Source: Pelagibacterales bacterium SAG-MED13 (GTDB lineage: Bacteria > Pseudomonadota > Alphaproteobacteria > Pelagibacterales > Pelagibacteraceae). Taken from it: DNA of 64,000 nt. The position numbers and the translations under genes were made by a program. The notes beneath the pieces are model-generated. The model had not been told where the DNA came from. It was given only the letters and a program-made list of their open reading frames with translations, and searched no databases. The DNA lies in NCBI GenBank assembly GCA_014654165.1, contig JACWDK010000002.1, positions 44,427 to 108,426 of the forward strand. The letters run 5' to 3'. This document shows positions 8,647 through 18,195 of the stretch, one piece after another. The number at the start of each line of letters is the position of its first letter. Positions within the stretch are counted from its first letter, which is position 1.

Positions 8647-10986
8647 TTAAGACCTGACCCTAGTTTTTTTCGGGTCAAAATGTGGAAAAGGAACTACCTT
8701 GGCTGAAATTCTTTTTTGGTGACCATCAATTTTACCAACTTCTACTTCTGTTCCTACTTCAGAATATTGACTATCAATTCTACATAAAGCAATGTTTTTA
8801 TCTAATTTAGTTGATAAACATCCACTTGTAATAATGCCAATTTGTGATCTTCCAAAATGAACACAATCTCCATGACCAGAAGGCTCTTTACCAATTAACT
8901 CCAACCCTACTAATTTTTTTTGTGGATTTTCCTTTCTTTCTATAAGAATCTTTTTACCTATAAAATCTTCCTCTTTGGATTTAAGAGGTACTGCAAAACC
9001 AATTCCAGCTTCAAATGGATCTTGCTGGCCATCAAATTCATTTCCAAATAAAACTAATCCAGCTTCTATCCTTAATTTATCTAATGCTGCAAATCCAGCG
9101 GGAATCAATCCTTCATCTTTTCCAGCTTCCATTAGTTTGTCCCAAATTTTTGGAGCATCTTTTGGATGACACCAAACCTCATATCCTAACTCACCTGTGT
9201 ATCCAGTTCTTGAAACAATTAAAGGAATGCCTTGAAGTTCTTCTAGCCTACAAATTGTAAATCTGAACCATTCTAATTCACTAATGGAGGGTTGAGTTGG
9301 AGGTGAAAATATTAATTTTTTTAAAATTTCTCTACTTTTTGGTCCTTGAACAGATACGTTGCTAATTTGGTCAGTTGAATTTTTGATACTTACTTTAAAG
9401 TTCATTTTTTTTGCCACTTTTTTCAACCATTCACCAGCATATTCATCCCCACAAATCCACCTAAATCCTGTTTCATTTAATCTAAAAAGTGTACCATCGT
9501 CAAACATCATTCCGTTTTCATAACACATTGCTGAATAAACAACTTGGCCTACAGATAATTTTTTAACATTTCTAGTTAAAGAAAAATTCATTAATTCTTC
9601 TGCATCTGGCCCAATTATTTCAAATTTTCTTAAAGAGGAAAGGTCAATTAAAACAGCATTTTCTCTACATGCATTATATTCTTCAACTACTCCATGTTTA
9701 GTATAATCATTAGGTAGCCAAAAACCTCTAGCATCAATAAAGTTTCTAGTTAACTTTGATGTTTTTTCATAAAAACCAGAATTTCTAGTTAATTTTTTTT
9801 CTGAGTCAGTTTTCATTCTAAATGCGAAAGATTTTGAAAATTGTTTTTTTTTATCATAAGTTCTAACAAAAATATCAGTTGGATTCCATGAATTACATGG
9901 ATCTATGTCACTTGGACAAGCTGTAGTACCTATTGTTAAATCTTTAAGAGCTCTAAACATTACATAATCCCCAGGTCTAGCATAAGACTCATCAGAGATA
10001 ACAGAGTTAGATCCAGTTGCTGAAGTGTTAAAAAACAGATTTATAGCATGCCAACCTTTTTGTTTTTGTACTCCATATTTATTCATCGAATTTGTTAAAT
10101 TGTCTGAACAATTAGGATGGCCAAAATAACCAGCGTCTTCATAATATTTTGATGTACAAGCTAAATTGAAAGTATCGTGCTTTCCCACTGTATCTCTTAT
10201 TACTTCAACTAATGGTTCATGGTCTGTATCATAAAATTTCGAAAATAAACCTGGTCCAGGAAATGTATTGCCCATGAATGTTCTTGTAGTTTGCCAATCC
10301 AGACCTTTTTCAATTCCTTTATCAAGTTTTCTTGTATCAAACGCTACAAAGTCGGAACACTGTCTTCCGGCAGGACTAATGATTTGAATATAGTCACCTT
10401 CTTTAACCTGATATGAAATACAAGTTTGTCTATTAATATTTTGTTCATAATTAGGGTCATATACTGGGTCAGGAATTATAGATAATTCTTTATCGGTATT
10501 AATTTTGTTTCTTTTAATGAAAATTGTTAAATCGCCTGAGGGGTTTTGATCACTAACTAACATTTTATTATTAGGTGCTGCAAATATTGAATAACACTTA
10601 TCTTTAGATTTCAATTTTATCTTTTCACCACTTGGAGCATCTTTATCAAAGACTACAGAAGATTTTGATTTTTCTATATCTAAATTTCTTTTTTTTAATT
10701 GATAGTTTGTGATTAGAGTACTTTCATCTTTATTTTTTAAAATTTCTTTAATTAAATTAAATTTGTTATTTTCTTTTAGACCCAAAATTCCTAATTCAGA
10801 TTTACCCTCCTTATTAAAACAAGTTATTTCACAAATTTGGTTTCCTTCATCATTAATAACTTCGATTTCATCATCTGGATAAATTTGAAGACCAGTTAAA
10901 CCTCCTGCATTAAGCACATGTCTTTCAACCCCAGGTGGTAATACATTTAATCCTGGTTCTTTAATATCTAGAGTTGTTTGCGACAT
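8647..10986 (-). CDS. tdm: trimethylamine N-oxide demethylase (DUF1989 + GcvT)
   Basis: 779 aa. An N-terminal extension is followed by a DUF1989 domain (about 185-375) and a C-terminal GcvT folate domain (about 415-775). Tdm converts TMAO to dimethylamine and formaldehyde, and its GcvT half can pass the carbon to tetrahydrofolate. Three cysteines in the DUF1989 part, C277, C293 and C357, fit the family's zinc site. It is divergent from the tmoX-like gene across a 98-base shared control region and is followed immediately by a putative regulator. This domain pair is highly diagnostic, so I am confident in the assignment. Confidence 0.92.
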   Translation of the reverse strand: MSQTTLDIKEPGLNVLPPGVERHVLNAGGLTGLQIYPDDEIEVINDEGNQICEITCFNKEGKSELGILGLKENNKFNLIKEILKNKDESTLITNYQLKKRNLDIEKSKSSVVFDKDAPSGEKIKLKSKDKCYSIFAAPNNKMLVSDQNPSGDLTIFIKRNKINTDKELSIIPDPVYDPNYEQNINRQTCISYQVKEGDYIQIISPAGRQCSDFVAFDTRKLDKGIEKGLDWQTTRTFMGNTFPGPGLFSKFYDTDHEPLVEVIRDTVGKHDTFNLACTSKYYEDAGYFGHPNCSDNLTNSMNKYGVQKQKGWHAINLFFNTSATGSNSVISDESYARPGDYVMFRALKDLTIGTTACPSDIDPCNSWNPTDIFVRTYDKKKQFSKSFAFRMKTDSEKKLTRNSGFYEKTSKLTRNFIDARGFWLPNDYTKHGVVEEYNACRENAVLIDLSSLRKFEIIGPDAEELMNFSLTRNVKKLSVGQVVYSAMCYENGMMFDDGTLFRLNETGFRWICGDEYAGEWLKKVAKKMNFKVSIKNSTDQISNVSVQGPKSREILKKLIFSPPTQPSISELEWFRFTICRLEELQGIPLIVSRTGYTGELGYEVWCHPKDAPKIWDKLMEAGKDEGLIPAGFAALDKLRIEAGLVLFGNEFDGQQDPFEAGIGFAVPLKSKEEDFIGKKILIERKENPQKKLVGLELIGKEPSGHGDCVHFGRSQIGIITSGCLSTKLDKNIALCRIDSQYSEVGTEVEVGKIDGHQKRISAKVVPFPHFDPKKTRVRS

Positions 10987-11025
10987 TTTTTTAATTTAAA
11001 TCAATATTATATAAATATCTAGGTG

Positions 11026-11054
11026 TTGACTATCATTTTACTTAGGCTCATACT
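11026..11054 (+). promoter_or_regulatory. sigma70-type promoter of the TMAO-binding protein gene
   Basis: TTGACT (11026-11031), a 17-base spacer and CATACT (11049-11054) make a good housekeeping-type promoter in the tdm/tmoX divergent gap. On the opposite strand a TATAAT-like box (complement of 11006-11011) may serve tdm, although its -35 is poor. The start codon is preceded by a GAAAGGGG ribosome site. Confidence 0.6.
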
Positions 11055-11060
11055 ACTGGA

Positions 11061-11072
11061 CTTAATATTAAG
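11061..11072. promoter_or_regulatory. 12-bp palindrome just downstream of the tmoX promoter
   Basis: CTTAATATTAAG is a perfect palindrome starting seven bases after the -10 box, a position typical for a repressor operator. The small regulator next to tdm is a candidate ligand, by inference only. Confidence 0.35.
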
Positions 11073-11084
11073 AAAGGGGAAAAA

Positions 11085-12029
11085 ATGCGAAAATTAATAT
11101 CTATATTATCAGCAGTGATAATCTCTGTAGTAAGTTTTGCAGGGTTATCTAATGCAGATAGTAAAAAACCTATCGTTATTCCAACCCATAACTGGTCTAG
11201 CCAGATTGTTATGGCCTACGTAATAGGTGGAATAATGGAAGACATGGGAAATAACGTAAAATACGTTAATGCTGACTCTCAAGCAGTTTATGAGTCAATC
11301 AGAATTGGTGACGTTTCTATATCTCACGAGGTATGGGAATCTGCTTTTGGTAAATCATTTACAACGGCATTAGACAAAGGTGGTTTATTAGACTGGGGTG
11401 ATCATGAGGCTAGAACTCTAGAAGATATGGGCTATCCAAACTGGGTTGCTGAAAAGGGTTTATGCCCTGGACTACCAGACTGGACTGCTTTAAAAAATCC
11501 TGACTGTGCTAAAAACTTTACAACACCTGACTCTCCAGATGGAAAAGGAAGAATGTTGGAAGGTCCACAAACTTGGCATGGTGACCTCATCCCTCAAAGA
11601 GTTGATGCTTTAGGTTTAGGAGATCTTTGGTGGGTTAAATTTGCTGGAAGTGCAGACGCACTATGGGCAGAATTGTCTGCAGCTGAAAAAGAAGGAAGAG
11701 GAACAATCATCTTTAACTGGACACCAAACTTTACAGATGGTGCTGGTTTTACATTTATAGACTTTCCTCCATATACAGCTGGTTGTAGACCAGAAGATGG
11801 TGGAGATGGAAAATGTGGATCTCCAGATGGATATTTGAAAAAGGCAGTTAATGCTGACTTTCCAAAAACTCATCCAGATGCAGCAGCTATGTTTAAAAAA
11901 CTTTCTTTTACAACAAGTCAAATTGGTGCAATGGCAGCTTTAGTTGATGTTGACAAAATGACTCACGAAGATGCAGCGAAAGCATGGTTAAAAAAGAATA
12001 AGAAAGTTTGGAAAGCTTTTACTAAATAA
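11085..12029 (+). CDS. tmoX: TMAO-binding ABC transporter substrate-binding protein (OpuAC family)
   Basis: 314 aa periplasmic protein with a Sec signal peptide cleaved after about residue 24 (FAGLSNA). It belongs to the OpuAC/ProX family that binds quaternary amines. Tryptophan-rich segments (THNWSS, LGDLWWVKF, NWTPNF) suit an aromatic ligand cage, and a GGDGKCGSPDG loop resembles the metal-binding region of TmoX proteins. Its divergence from tdm, with a two-component transporter and tmm further on, favours TMAO; glycine betaine binding is the alternative. A strong terminator follows, so it can be expressed at higher level than the membrane components. Confidence 0.85.
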   Translation: MRKLISILSAVIISVVSFAGLSNADSKKPIVIPTHNWSSQIVMAYVIGGIMEDMGNNVKYVNADSQAVYESIRIGDVSISHEVWESAFGKSFTTALDKGGLLDWGDHEARTLEDMGYPNWVAEKGLCPGLPDWTALKNPDCAKNFTTPDSPDGKGRMLEGPQTWHGDLIPQRVDALGLGDLWWVKFAGSADALWAELSAAEKEGRGTIIFNWTPNFTDGAGFTFIDFPPYTAGCRPEDGGDGKCGSPDGYLKKAVNADFPKTHPDAAAMFKKLSFTTSQIGAMAALVDVDKMTHEDAAKAWLKKNKKVWKAFTK

Positions 12030-12052
12030 AGTTTAAAGGCTTTATAATCTTT

Positions 12053-12089
12053 AAATCTCTCCCAACAATGTTGGGGGAGATTTTTTTTT
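12053..12089 (+). terminator. rho-independent terminator after tmoX
   Basis: A 14-bp stem with one G-U pair (AAATCTCTCCCAAC at 12053-12066 with GTTGGGGGAGATTT at 12070-12083) closes a 3-base loop and runs into nine T (12081-12089). It separates the binding-protein gene from the genes downstream and is one of the strongest hairpins in the window. Confidence 0.9.
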
Positions 12090-12102
12090 AAGATAAAATT
12101 AA

Positions 12103-12564
12103 ATGATTAAATATTTTTTTTATTTACTGATAAGTTTATTATTTTTTAATCAAACTTTTGCTCAAGATGTAAGTATAAAAGAAAATATTGATCTAGAGTT
12201 TTTTTGTGATCTAGAAAAAAAAATAATCAAGAACTCAGAATATAACTATCAAACTTTTTTAGCTAAAGATTTAAAAAAAAAAAATTTAGATAAATTTCAA
12301 ATTTTATCGGAAAAACCAAAGACACTTTTTATAAAAGGTTTATCATCATTTCTTTCGGAGTCATCAAAATTAAGTGTCAAAATTGTAAATAAGGATGTAG
12401 TTTTATTTAAAGCAATTGATCAAAGAAATAATTATTCAGAGTCAGGTATTATCACAAGAAAAACAGGAGAACTAATTCATGAAATCACTAAAAATATTAA
12501 AAGTGAAAATTCTGAAAAATATATCTCAATTTATTCATGCAAAAAATATGACAAAAAAGTATAA
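12103..12564 (+). CDS. exported protein of unknown function
   Basis: 153 aa with a short signal peptide (hydrophobic residues 4-19, ending NQTFAQ). The mature part is acidic/lysine-rich, with two cysteines at positions 34 and 147 that could form a disulphide, and a beta-rich centre. No family is recognised. It starts 14 bases after the T-run of the tmoX terminator and precedes the MORN gene by 34 bases. Its place between binding protein and ATPase of the TMAO transporter may be chance. Confidence 0.7.
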   Translation: MIKYFFYLLISLLFFNQTFAQDVSIKENIDLEFFCDLEKKIIKNSEYNYQTFLAKDLKKKNLDKFQILSEKPKTLFIKGLSSFLSESSKLSVKIVNKDVVLFKAIDQRNNYSESGIITRKTGELIHEITKNIKSENSEKYISIYSCKKYDKKV

Positions 12565-12598
12565 TTTTTTTTTAAATTATTTTGTGTAAAATATTATT

Positions 12599-12976
12599 AT
12601 GAAAAAATATTTCTTAAGCATAATTTTAAGCTTATTAATTTCATCAATTGCATTAGCAAGAAGCACAGGATGTAAAGAAGGAAATTGTGAAAATGGTTTT
12701 GGTAAATGGGTTTATACAGATAAAACTACTTACGAAGGAGAATGGGTAGACACAAAAAAAAATGGTCAAGGAGTTGAAACATGGCCTAATGGGTACATTT
12801 ATAAAGGTGAATTCAAAAACAGTGAGTGGAGTGGAATAGGTGTTTTAACTTTTCCTGATGGCTCAACTTACGAAGGAGAATGGGTTAAAGGATTTATGAA
12901 TGGTAAAGGCACTTTTACTTCATCAGATAGAACCCAGAAATCTGGCACATGGAAAAATGGAAAATTACAAGAATAA
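12599..12976 (+). CDS. MORN-repeat protein, exported
   Basis: 125 aa with a signal peptide (about residues 1-20, ending SIALA). Three to four MORN repeats follow, recognised by YEGEW...GQGVETWPNG, YKGEF...GIGVLTFPDG and YEGEW...GKGTF, roughly residues 42-112. MORN repeats form beta-strands and usually mediate contacts with membranes or proteins. The signal peptide suggests a periplasmic or lipid-facing role. It abuts the next gene with no gap. Confidence 0.85.
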   Translation: MKKYFLSIILSLLISSIALARSTGCKEGNCENGFGKWVYTDKTTYEGEWVDTKKNGQGVETWPNGYIYKGEFKNSEWSGIGVLTFPDGSTYEGEWVKGFMNGKGTFTSSDRTQKSGTWKNGKLQE

Positions 12977-13528
12977 ATGTCAAAAGAAAATTATATAAAT
13001 AAAATTAAGGAATTACCAGAAACTATAAAACAGTTTGGTGGTTTAGTAATGATACTCTTAATAATAATTTCTTGTTTTTTTGTTTTAAATATAAAGTTTG
13101 GTGGAGGAGATGAGCTAGTAAGAAAGATGAAATTAGAAGAGGAAAGAATTGCCAAAGAAAAAAAATTAAGTGAATTAATTTCAAAACTACCATCTGGAAT
13201 TTTGGTAACTTTTGATGGTACAGATCATTATAAATTAACAGATGAAGTATATGAACAAGTCTGTAAGGCAACAAAACTAATTCCTCAACGGGCAATTATG
13301 GGAGCAAATTTTTTAAATTTCAGAGCTCATGAAATTTACACAATCAATGGAAATAAAATTGATGAAACTTTTGTTAAATGGGATGTTGAAAAAAATAAAT
13401 GTTTTGCTGGCTTTACTGTAAGTGGAGATAACGTTGGGGTTAATGAGTCGATAACTGTTAGCGGAGAAGCATTAAGTTTTTTGAGCACAGGAATTGATAC
13501 TAGAGTTTATTTTATTAAAAACTTTTAA
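12977..13528 (+). CDS. single-pass membrane protein of unknown function
   Basis: 183 aa. A cytoplasmic N-terminus is followed by one membrane helix (about 22-41, GLVMILLIIISCFFVLNIKF), a charged coiled-coil-like segment (about 46-67) and a beta-rich C-terminal domain with two cysteines (C94 and C141). The ATG directly follows the stop of the MORN gene, so the two are coupled and may act together at the envelope. No family recognised. Confidence 0.75.
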   Translation: MSKENYINKIKELPETIKQFGGLVMILLIIISCFFVLNIKFGGGDELVRKMKLEEERIAKEKKLSELISKLPSGILVTFDGTDHYKLTDEVYEQVCKATKLIPQRAIMGANFLNFRAHEIYTINGNKIDETFVKWDVEKNKCFAGFTVSGDNVGVNESITVSGEALSFLSTGIDTRVYFIKNF

Positions 13529-13593
13529 GGGGGAAAATAAAAATATTATGGATTTAATTTTATCTTAATTTCATATAACTTAATCAATAATTT

Positions 13594-14622
13594 ATGTCTG
13601 AGCCAGTAATCAAATGTGAAAATGTTTATAAAATTTTTGGAGCAAATGCTCAAAAAATGCTTCAAGACTCAAATGGTAATGTTGATGCTAAAACCTTTCA
13701 AGAAAATGGTTGCATTGTTGGGGTGAACAATGCTTCTTTTGAAGTTTCAAAAGGAGAGATGTTGGTTGTTATGGGCTTATCTGGTTCAGGTAAATCAACT
13801 TTATTAAGATGTATCTCACGTTTAACAGATGCAACAGGCGGTAAAATCTTCATAGAGGGTCAGGACTTGTTACAACTAAATAATAAAGATCTAATAAATC
13901 TTAGAAGAAATAAAATGGGAATGGTTTTTCAAAGCTTTGCTTTGCTCCCACACAAAACTGTTGTTGAGAATATAGCTTTTCCACTTCAGATCAAAGGAAT
14001 TAAGACTGAAGACAGCATTAGTAAAGCAATGGATATGGTTAAACTAGTTGGTCTTGACGGTAGAGAAAACTATTTTCCTAGAGAACTTTCAGGAGGACAA
14101 CAACAAAGAGTAGGTATTGCAAGATCTTTAGCGGTTGAGCCTGATATTTGGTTTTTAGATGAGCCTTTTTCAGCTTTGGATCCATTAATTAGAAAAGAGA
14201 TGCAAGACGAGTTTTTAAGACTTCAAGACAAGTTACAAAAAACAATTATGTTTATTACACATGATTTTGATGAGGCTTTAAAACTTGCTGACAGAATTGC
14301 AATTATGAAAGACGGTATAATTGAGCAATTAGATACACCTGCCAATATTGTTTTAAAACCAGCTACGGAATATGTCAGAAAATTTACTGAAGAAGTACCA
14401 AGAGAAAAAGTTTTATTGATTAAGGATGTCATGGAGTCATCCAAAGATAATTTAGGTGACTTAAAAGTCTCAAAAGATGAAATCATAGAGAGTGTTGCAG
14501 AAAAAATTCTTACGCAAGAAAAACCAGTTGCTGTAATTAATGAAAACAATGAAATAATAGGCTCTATTAATCCAACCAAAATTATCAATACAGTTTTTGG
14601 AGGAAGAAAAAATAATAATTAA
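13594..14622 (+). CDS. ABC transporter ATPase for TMAO/quaternary amine uptake (ProV-like)
   Basis: 342 aa. Walker A GLSGSGKST at 61-69, signature LSGGQQQR at 165-172 and Walker B IWFLDEP at 185-191 are intact. The C-terminal 90 residues form a CBS-like regulatory segment as in ProV/OpuAA. It is three bases upstream of the fused permease gene. Together with the tmoX-like binding protein it makes a complete importer. Specificity is taken from the binding protein and the nearby tdm and tmm. Confidence 0.9.
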   Translation: MSEPVIKCENVYKIFGANAQKMLQDSNGNVDAKTFQENGCIVGVNNASFEVSKGEMLVVMGLSGSGKSTLLRCISRLTDATGGKIFIEGQDLLQLNNKDLINLRRNKMGMVFQSFALLPHKTVVENIAFPLQIKGIKTEDSISKAMDMVKLVGLDGRENYFPRELSGGQQQRVGIARSLAVEPDIWFLDEPFSALDPLIRKEMQDEFLRLQDKLQKTIMFITHDFDEALKLADRIAIMKDGIIEQLDTPANIVLKPATEYVRKFTEEVPREKVLLIKDVMESSKDNLGDLKVSKDEIIESVAEKILTQEKPVAVINENNEIIGSINPTKIINTVFGGRKNNN

Positions 14623-14625
14623 ATT

Positions 14626-16779
14626 ATGGAGCTTTTAAAAAAATATCCAAAAACTTTTCAATGGTTATTCTTATTAATTGTTTTCTTTACTTTATGTTTT
14701 GCAATTGATGTTCCTGAAACATATAAGTTTATTAGGGGACAAGCAGAATTTATAAAAGACCCAAATCAAAGTAGTTATATATTTTTAGGTAAAGAAGTTA
14801 GATATTATGCTTTTGATGTCTTCTGGAGATTGCCCCCATTGCTAGGATGGTTACCTATTTGGATAAATGATTCATTATTTTTCCTAATGAATGAATGGAT
14901 GCCCATTGAAGTTTGGAATGAAGATACTCAGGAATTCAAATCTAGACCATTAGTTCTACAAATAAGTAGAAATTTAACTGCCTTTATGACTTTTTTAATA
15001 GAATTAATAAGAGAGATATTATTAGGAGGTCTTGAAACTATAGTGGCATTTACTAGTTGGGATTGGATAGACAAAAACCCATGGGCTGAACTTCCCGGAT
15101 TACCCTGGACTATTGTTGCAGCAGGTGCAGCATTGCTTTCTTATAAGCTAAGCGGTAAGGGTCTAGCTTTGTTTGCAGGCTTAACTATGGTTTACATTTC
15201 TGTGTTTGGTCAATGGAAACCTTCTATGCAAACTCTTTCATTTATATTAGTTGCTGCCCCATTATCATTTTTTTTTGGATTAGGACTGGGGATAGCAGCT
15301 TTTAAAAGTAAACGTGTAGAAAAAGCTTTATATCCAATATTGCTAGTGATGCAAACAATGCCACAATACGCTGTATTAGTTCCTGCATTAGTTCTTTTTG
15401 GAGTAGGTGACCATGCTGCTGTAATTATTACTATGGTTGTAGCTATACCACCGATGATATTATTAACTCTATTAGGTCTAAGAGCAGTGCCCCCAGAGGT
15501 TATTGAAGCAGGCAGGATGAGTGGATGTAATAATTTTCAATTAATGTTTAAAGTATTAATTCCAACTGCTAGGAGAGATATTTTAATTGGAGTTAATCAA
15601 GTCATCATGGTGTGTTTTTCAATGGCGGTTATTTCAGCTTTTATTGGAGCAAAAGGTTTAGGATTCAATCTATTATTAGCACTAAACCAATTAAATATTG
15701 GATTAGCCTTGGAGGCGGGCTTATGTATAAGTTTAATTGCAATTCTTTTAGATAAAATGTCTTTAGCGTGGGCAAATAAACAAACAGATTATTTTGGTAA
15801 TCTTACCTTCTATCAAAGAAACAAAAATCTTTTATTTTTTGTTTTTATATTTATCATTGGAATAACATTAGCCTATATTGGAACTTTTTTATTCAAAGAT
15901 ACTTTTAATTATTTATTTGAAATTCCACATAACAAAGGGATATCAACTGCTGATTTTTGGAATAAAGGAGTAGATTGGATTTTTGACACTTTCTTTGTAT
16001 ATATCAAGGCATTCAACACATGGTTGATACAAGATGTACTTCAGCCAATGAGAGCACTATATTTAAGAATGCCTGCAATCGCTACAATAGTTTTGGTTGT
16101 TGGTGCGGGATATTTGATTGGTGGCTTACGTTCAGCATTGGTAGTTTGTGCTTTAACATTATTTATTGCATTTAGCCCTTGGTGGGATAGAGCTTTAGTC
16201 ACGGCATATATGGCAACTTTTGGAGTTATAGTTTCTTGTATCATTGGATTTACCGTAGGAACTTTATGTTTTCAAAATAAACATTCAGCAAACTTTATGT
16301 TGGGCGTTTGTGATATTTTTCAAACGTTTCCGTCTTTTGTGTATTTAATTCCAGTAATGATGTTATTTGGCATAACAGACACATCTGTACTTATTGCAGT
16401 TATAGTTTATGCAACGATACCTGCTACAAGATATACAATTGAAGGACTAAGAAGTGTTCCAGCTGGTCTACATGATGCAGCAACAATGTCGGGTGTAAAT
16501 AAATTTCAAAGATTGACTAAAATCGAATTTCCTTTAGCATTTCCACATATGATGCTTGGTATAAATCAAACGATTGTATTTGCTTTATTCATGGTAATTA
16601 TTGGGGCGTTTATTGGAACAGAAGATCTAGGTCAATATATATTAAAAGCATTATCAGATAAAAAAGGTGCTGGAATTGGATTAACACTTGGTATCTGTGT
16701 AGCTTTCATAGCTTTAATATTTGATAATTTGATTAGAGCTTATGTTCAAAAAAGAAAAAAACACCTAGGTATCGATTAA
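14626..16779 (+). CDS. ABC transporter permease, two fused ProW-type domains (TMAO uptake)
   Basis: 717 aa, about twice the length of ProW, holding two BPD_transp_1 units. The EAA-like coupling motifs are visible twice: EAGRMSGCNNFQLMFKVLIP (about 299-318) and DAATMSGVNKFQRLTKIEFP (about 622-641). A poorly conserved N-terminal extension of about 190 residues has its own membrane segments. The fusion means one polypeptide supplies both permease halves. It converges with tmm with only seven bases between stops. Confidence 0.9.
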   Translation: MELLKKYPKTFQWLFLLIVFFTLCFAIDVPETYKFIRGQAEFIKDPNQSSYIFLGKEVRYYAFDVFWRLPPLLGWLPIWINDSLFFLMNEWMPIEVWNEDTQEFKSRPLVLQISRNLTAFMTFLIELIREILLGGLETIVAFTSWDWIDKNPWAELPGLPWTIVAAGAALLSYKLSGKGLALFAGLTMVYISVFGQWKPSMQTLSFILVAAPLSFFFGLGLGIAAFKSKRVEKALYPILLVMQTMPQYAVLVPALVLFGVGDHAAVIITMVVAIPPMILLTLLGLRAVPPEVIEAGRMSGCNNFQLMFKVLIPTARRDILIGVNQVIMVCFSMAVISAFIGAKGLGFNLLLALNQLNIGLALEAGLCISLIAILLDKMSLAWANKQTDYFGNLTFYQRNKNLLFFVFIFIIGITLAYIGTFLFKDTFNYLFEIPHNKGISTADFWNKGVDWIFDTFFVYIKAFNTWLIQDVLQPMRALYLRMPAIATIVLVVGAGYLIGGLRSALVVCALTLFIAFSPWWDRALVTAYMATFGVIVSCIIGFTVGTLCFQNKHSANFMLGVCDIFQTFPSFVYLIPVMMLFGITDTSVLIAVIVYATIPATRYTIEGLRSVPAGLHDAATMSGVNKFQRLTKIEFPLAFPHMMLGINQTIVFALFMVIIGAFIGTEDLGQYILKALSDKKGAGIGLTLGICVAFIALIFDNLIRAYVQKRKKHLGID

Positions 16780-16786
16780 TCTAAGA

Positions 16787-18118
16787 TTATTTATCTAAAA
16801 AAGTTTTTGAAGAATCATCCATAGCAGTTGCCCATGGCGTATGATGAATAGGAGCAACAGAACCAGTTACTGGAGATGAAAAAGATTTATTTCTGTAAGT
16901 TGAAATATTCTCAACTTTATGATGTTCCCACTCTTTAAAGTGTTTTCTTATTAACTCAAAATCAATTTTTGGATAATCAGACATTTCATGAAGCTCTTTT
17001 GTATACTCTGTTTGAAAATCAATCATTTGATCTGGGTTTTCTAGCTTTTCTTCAATTGCAACCCATTTATTAATATCTTTTTCAACTTCACCATTACCAG
17101 GTATTTTGATCTTATTCATAATTACATCTCTTGCATACCAAGCTTGGCAATCAAACATATTAAATGTATGGAATTGATCTTGCATACCAAGGTATAAAAG
17201 TTTGTGATTATCTTGCCAAACCACTCCTTTATATAATTTTGGTGGATATAACCGGTTTCTAGTTTTTAATTGTAAATTTTCTTCTAAAAAAGGAAAATGA
17301 TGAAGATAACCAGTACATAAAATTACAACATCAGCTTCTTGTTCGGTTCCATCTTTGAATATTGCTTTTTTTCCTTCTAATTTATCTAGATAATGAACTT
17401 CTTTCATGCTAACAGGCCATTTAAATCCCATAGGGTTATGTCGATAACCAATGGTAACGCTTTTGGCTCCGTATTTATTACACTGAAGCGCAATGTCTTC
17501 TGCTGAGTAACTACTTCCTAGCACTATTACATTTTTATTTCTAAATTCCTCAGCATCTCTAAAATCATGAGAATGCATTATTCTTCCTGGGAATGTATCC
17601 ATCCCTTTGTATTCTGGAATAAATGGAACTGAAAAATGACCTGATGAGACAACAACAAAATCAAAATTATCTTTTAATATTTTATTATTAACTTTATCTT
17701 GATAACTAAGCTCAAATTTGTCACTCTTAAAAACAGTATTTATAACTCTGGTATTAAATTTAATCTTTTTTTTTAAATTTCCTTTACTTACTCTTCCAAT
17801 AATATAGTTGTATAAAACTTCTCTAGGTGGAAAGGATGGTATTGGCTTTCCAAAATGTTCATCAAAAGAATAATCTGCAAATTCTAAACATTCTTTTGGT
17901 CCATTTGACCAAAGATATCTATACATGCTGTTAGGTACAGGATCTCCGTATTGATCGGATCCTGTTCGCCAACTATAATTCCATAAACCACCCCAATCAT
18001 CTTGCTTTTCAAAACAAACAACTTCAGGGATTTTTTCACCATTTTTTTCTGCTAATTCAAAAGACCTTAACATTGATAGTCCACAAGGTCCTGCACCAAT
18101 AATTGCTACTTTTGTCAT
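16787..18118 (-). CDS. tmm: trimethylamine monooxygenase (flavin-containing)
   Basis: 443 aa class B flavoprotein monooxygenase that oxidises trimethylamine to TMAO with NADPH and oxygen. The FAD motif GAGPCG is at residues 8-13, the FMO fingerprint appears as FPGRIMHSHDFR (about 176-187), and the NADPH motif as VLGSSYSAED (about 197-206). Length fits bacterial Tmm. Proximity to the TMAO importer and tdm makes the assignment strong. It has its own promoter region, divergent from gpsA. Confidence 0.93.
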   Translation of the reverse strand: MTKVAIIGAGPCGLSMLRSFELAEKNGEKIPEVVCFEKQDDWGGLWNYSWRTGSDQYGDPVPNSMYRYLWSNGPKECLEFADYSFDEHFGKPIPSFPPREVLYNYIIGRVSKGNLKKKIKFNTRVINTVFKSDKFELSYQDKVNNKILKDNFDFVVVSSGHFSVPFIPEYKGMDTFPGRIMHSHDFRDAEEFRNKNVIVLGSSYSAEDIALQCNKYGAKSVTIGYRHNPMGFKWPVSMKEVHYLDKLEGKKAIFKDGTEQEADVVILCTGYLHHFPFLEENLQLKTRNRLYPPKLYKGVVWQDNHKLLYLGMQDQFHTFNMFDCQAWYARDVIMNKIKIPGNGEVEKDINKWVAIEEKLENPDQMIDFQTEYTKELHEMSDYPKIDFELIRKHFKEWEHHKVENISTYRNKSFSSPVTGSVAPIHHTPWATAMDDSSKTFLDK

Positions 18119-18195
18119 TAATCTAATAAATAAAATAATTATTTCTGTATTTTACTAACAAAATGATGACAATTACAATAAAATAATTATTCGTT

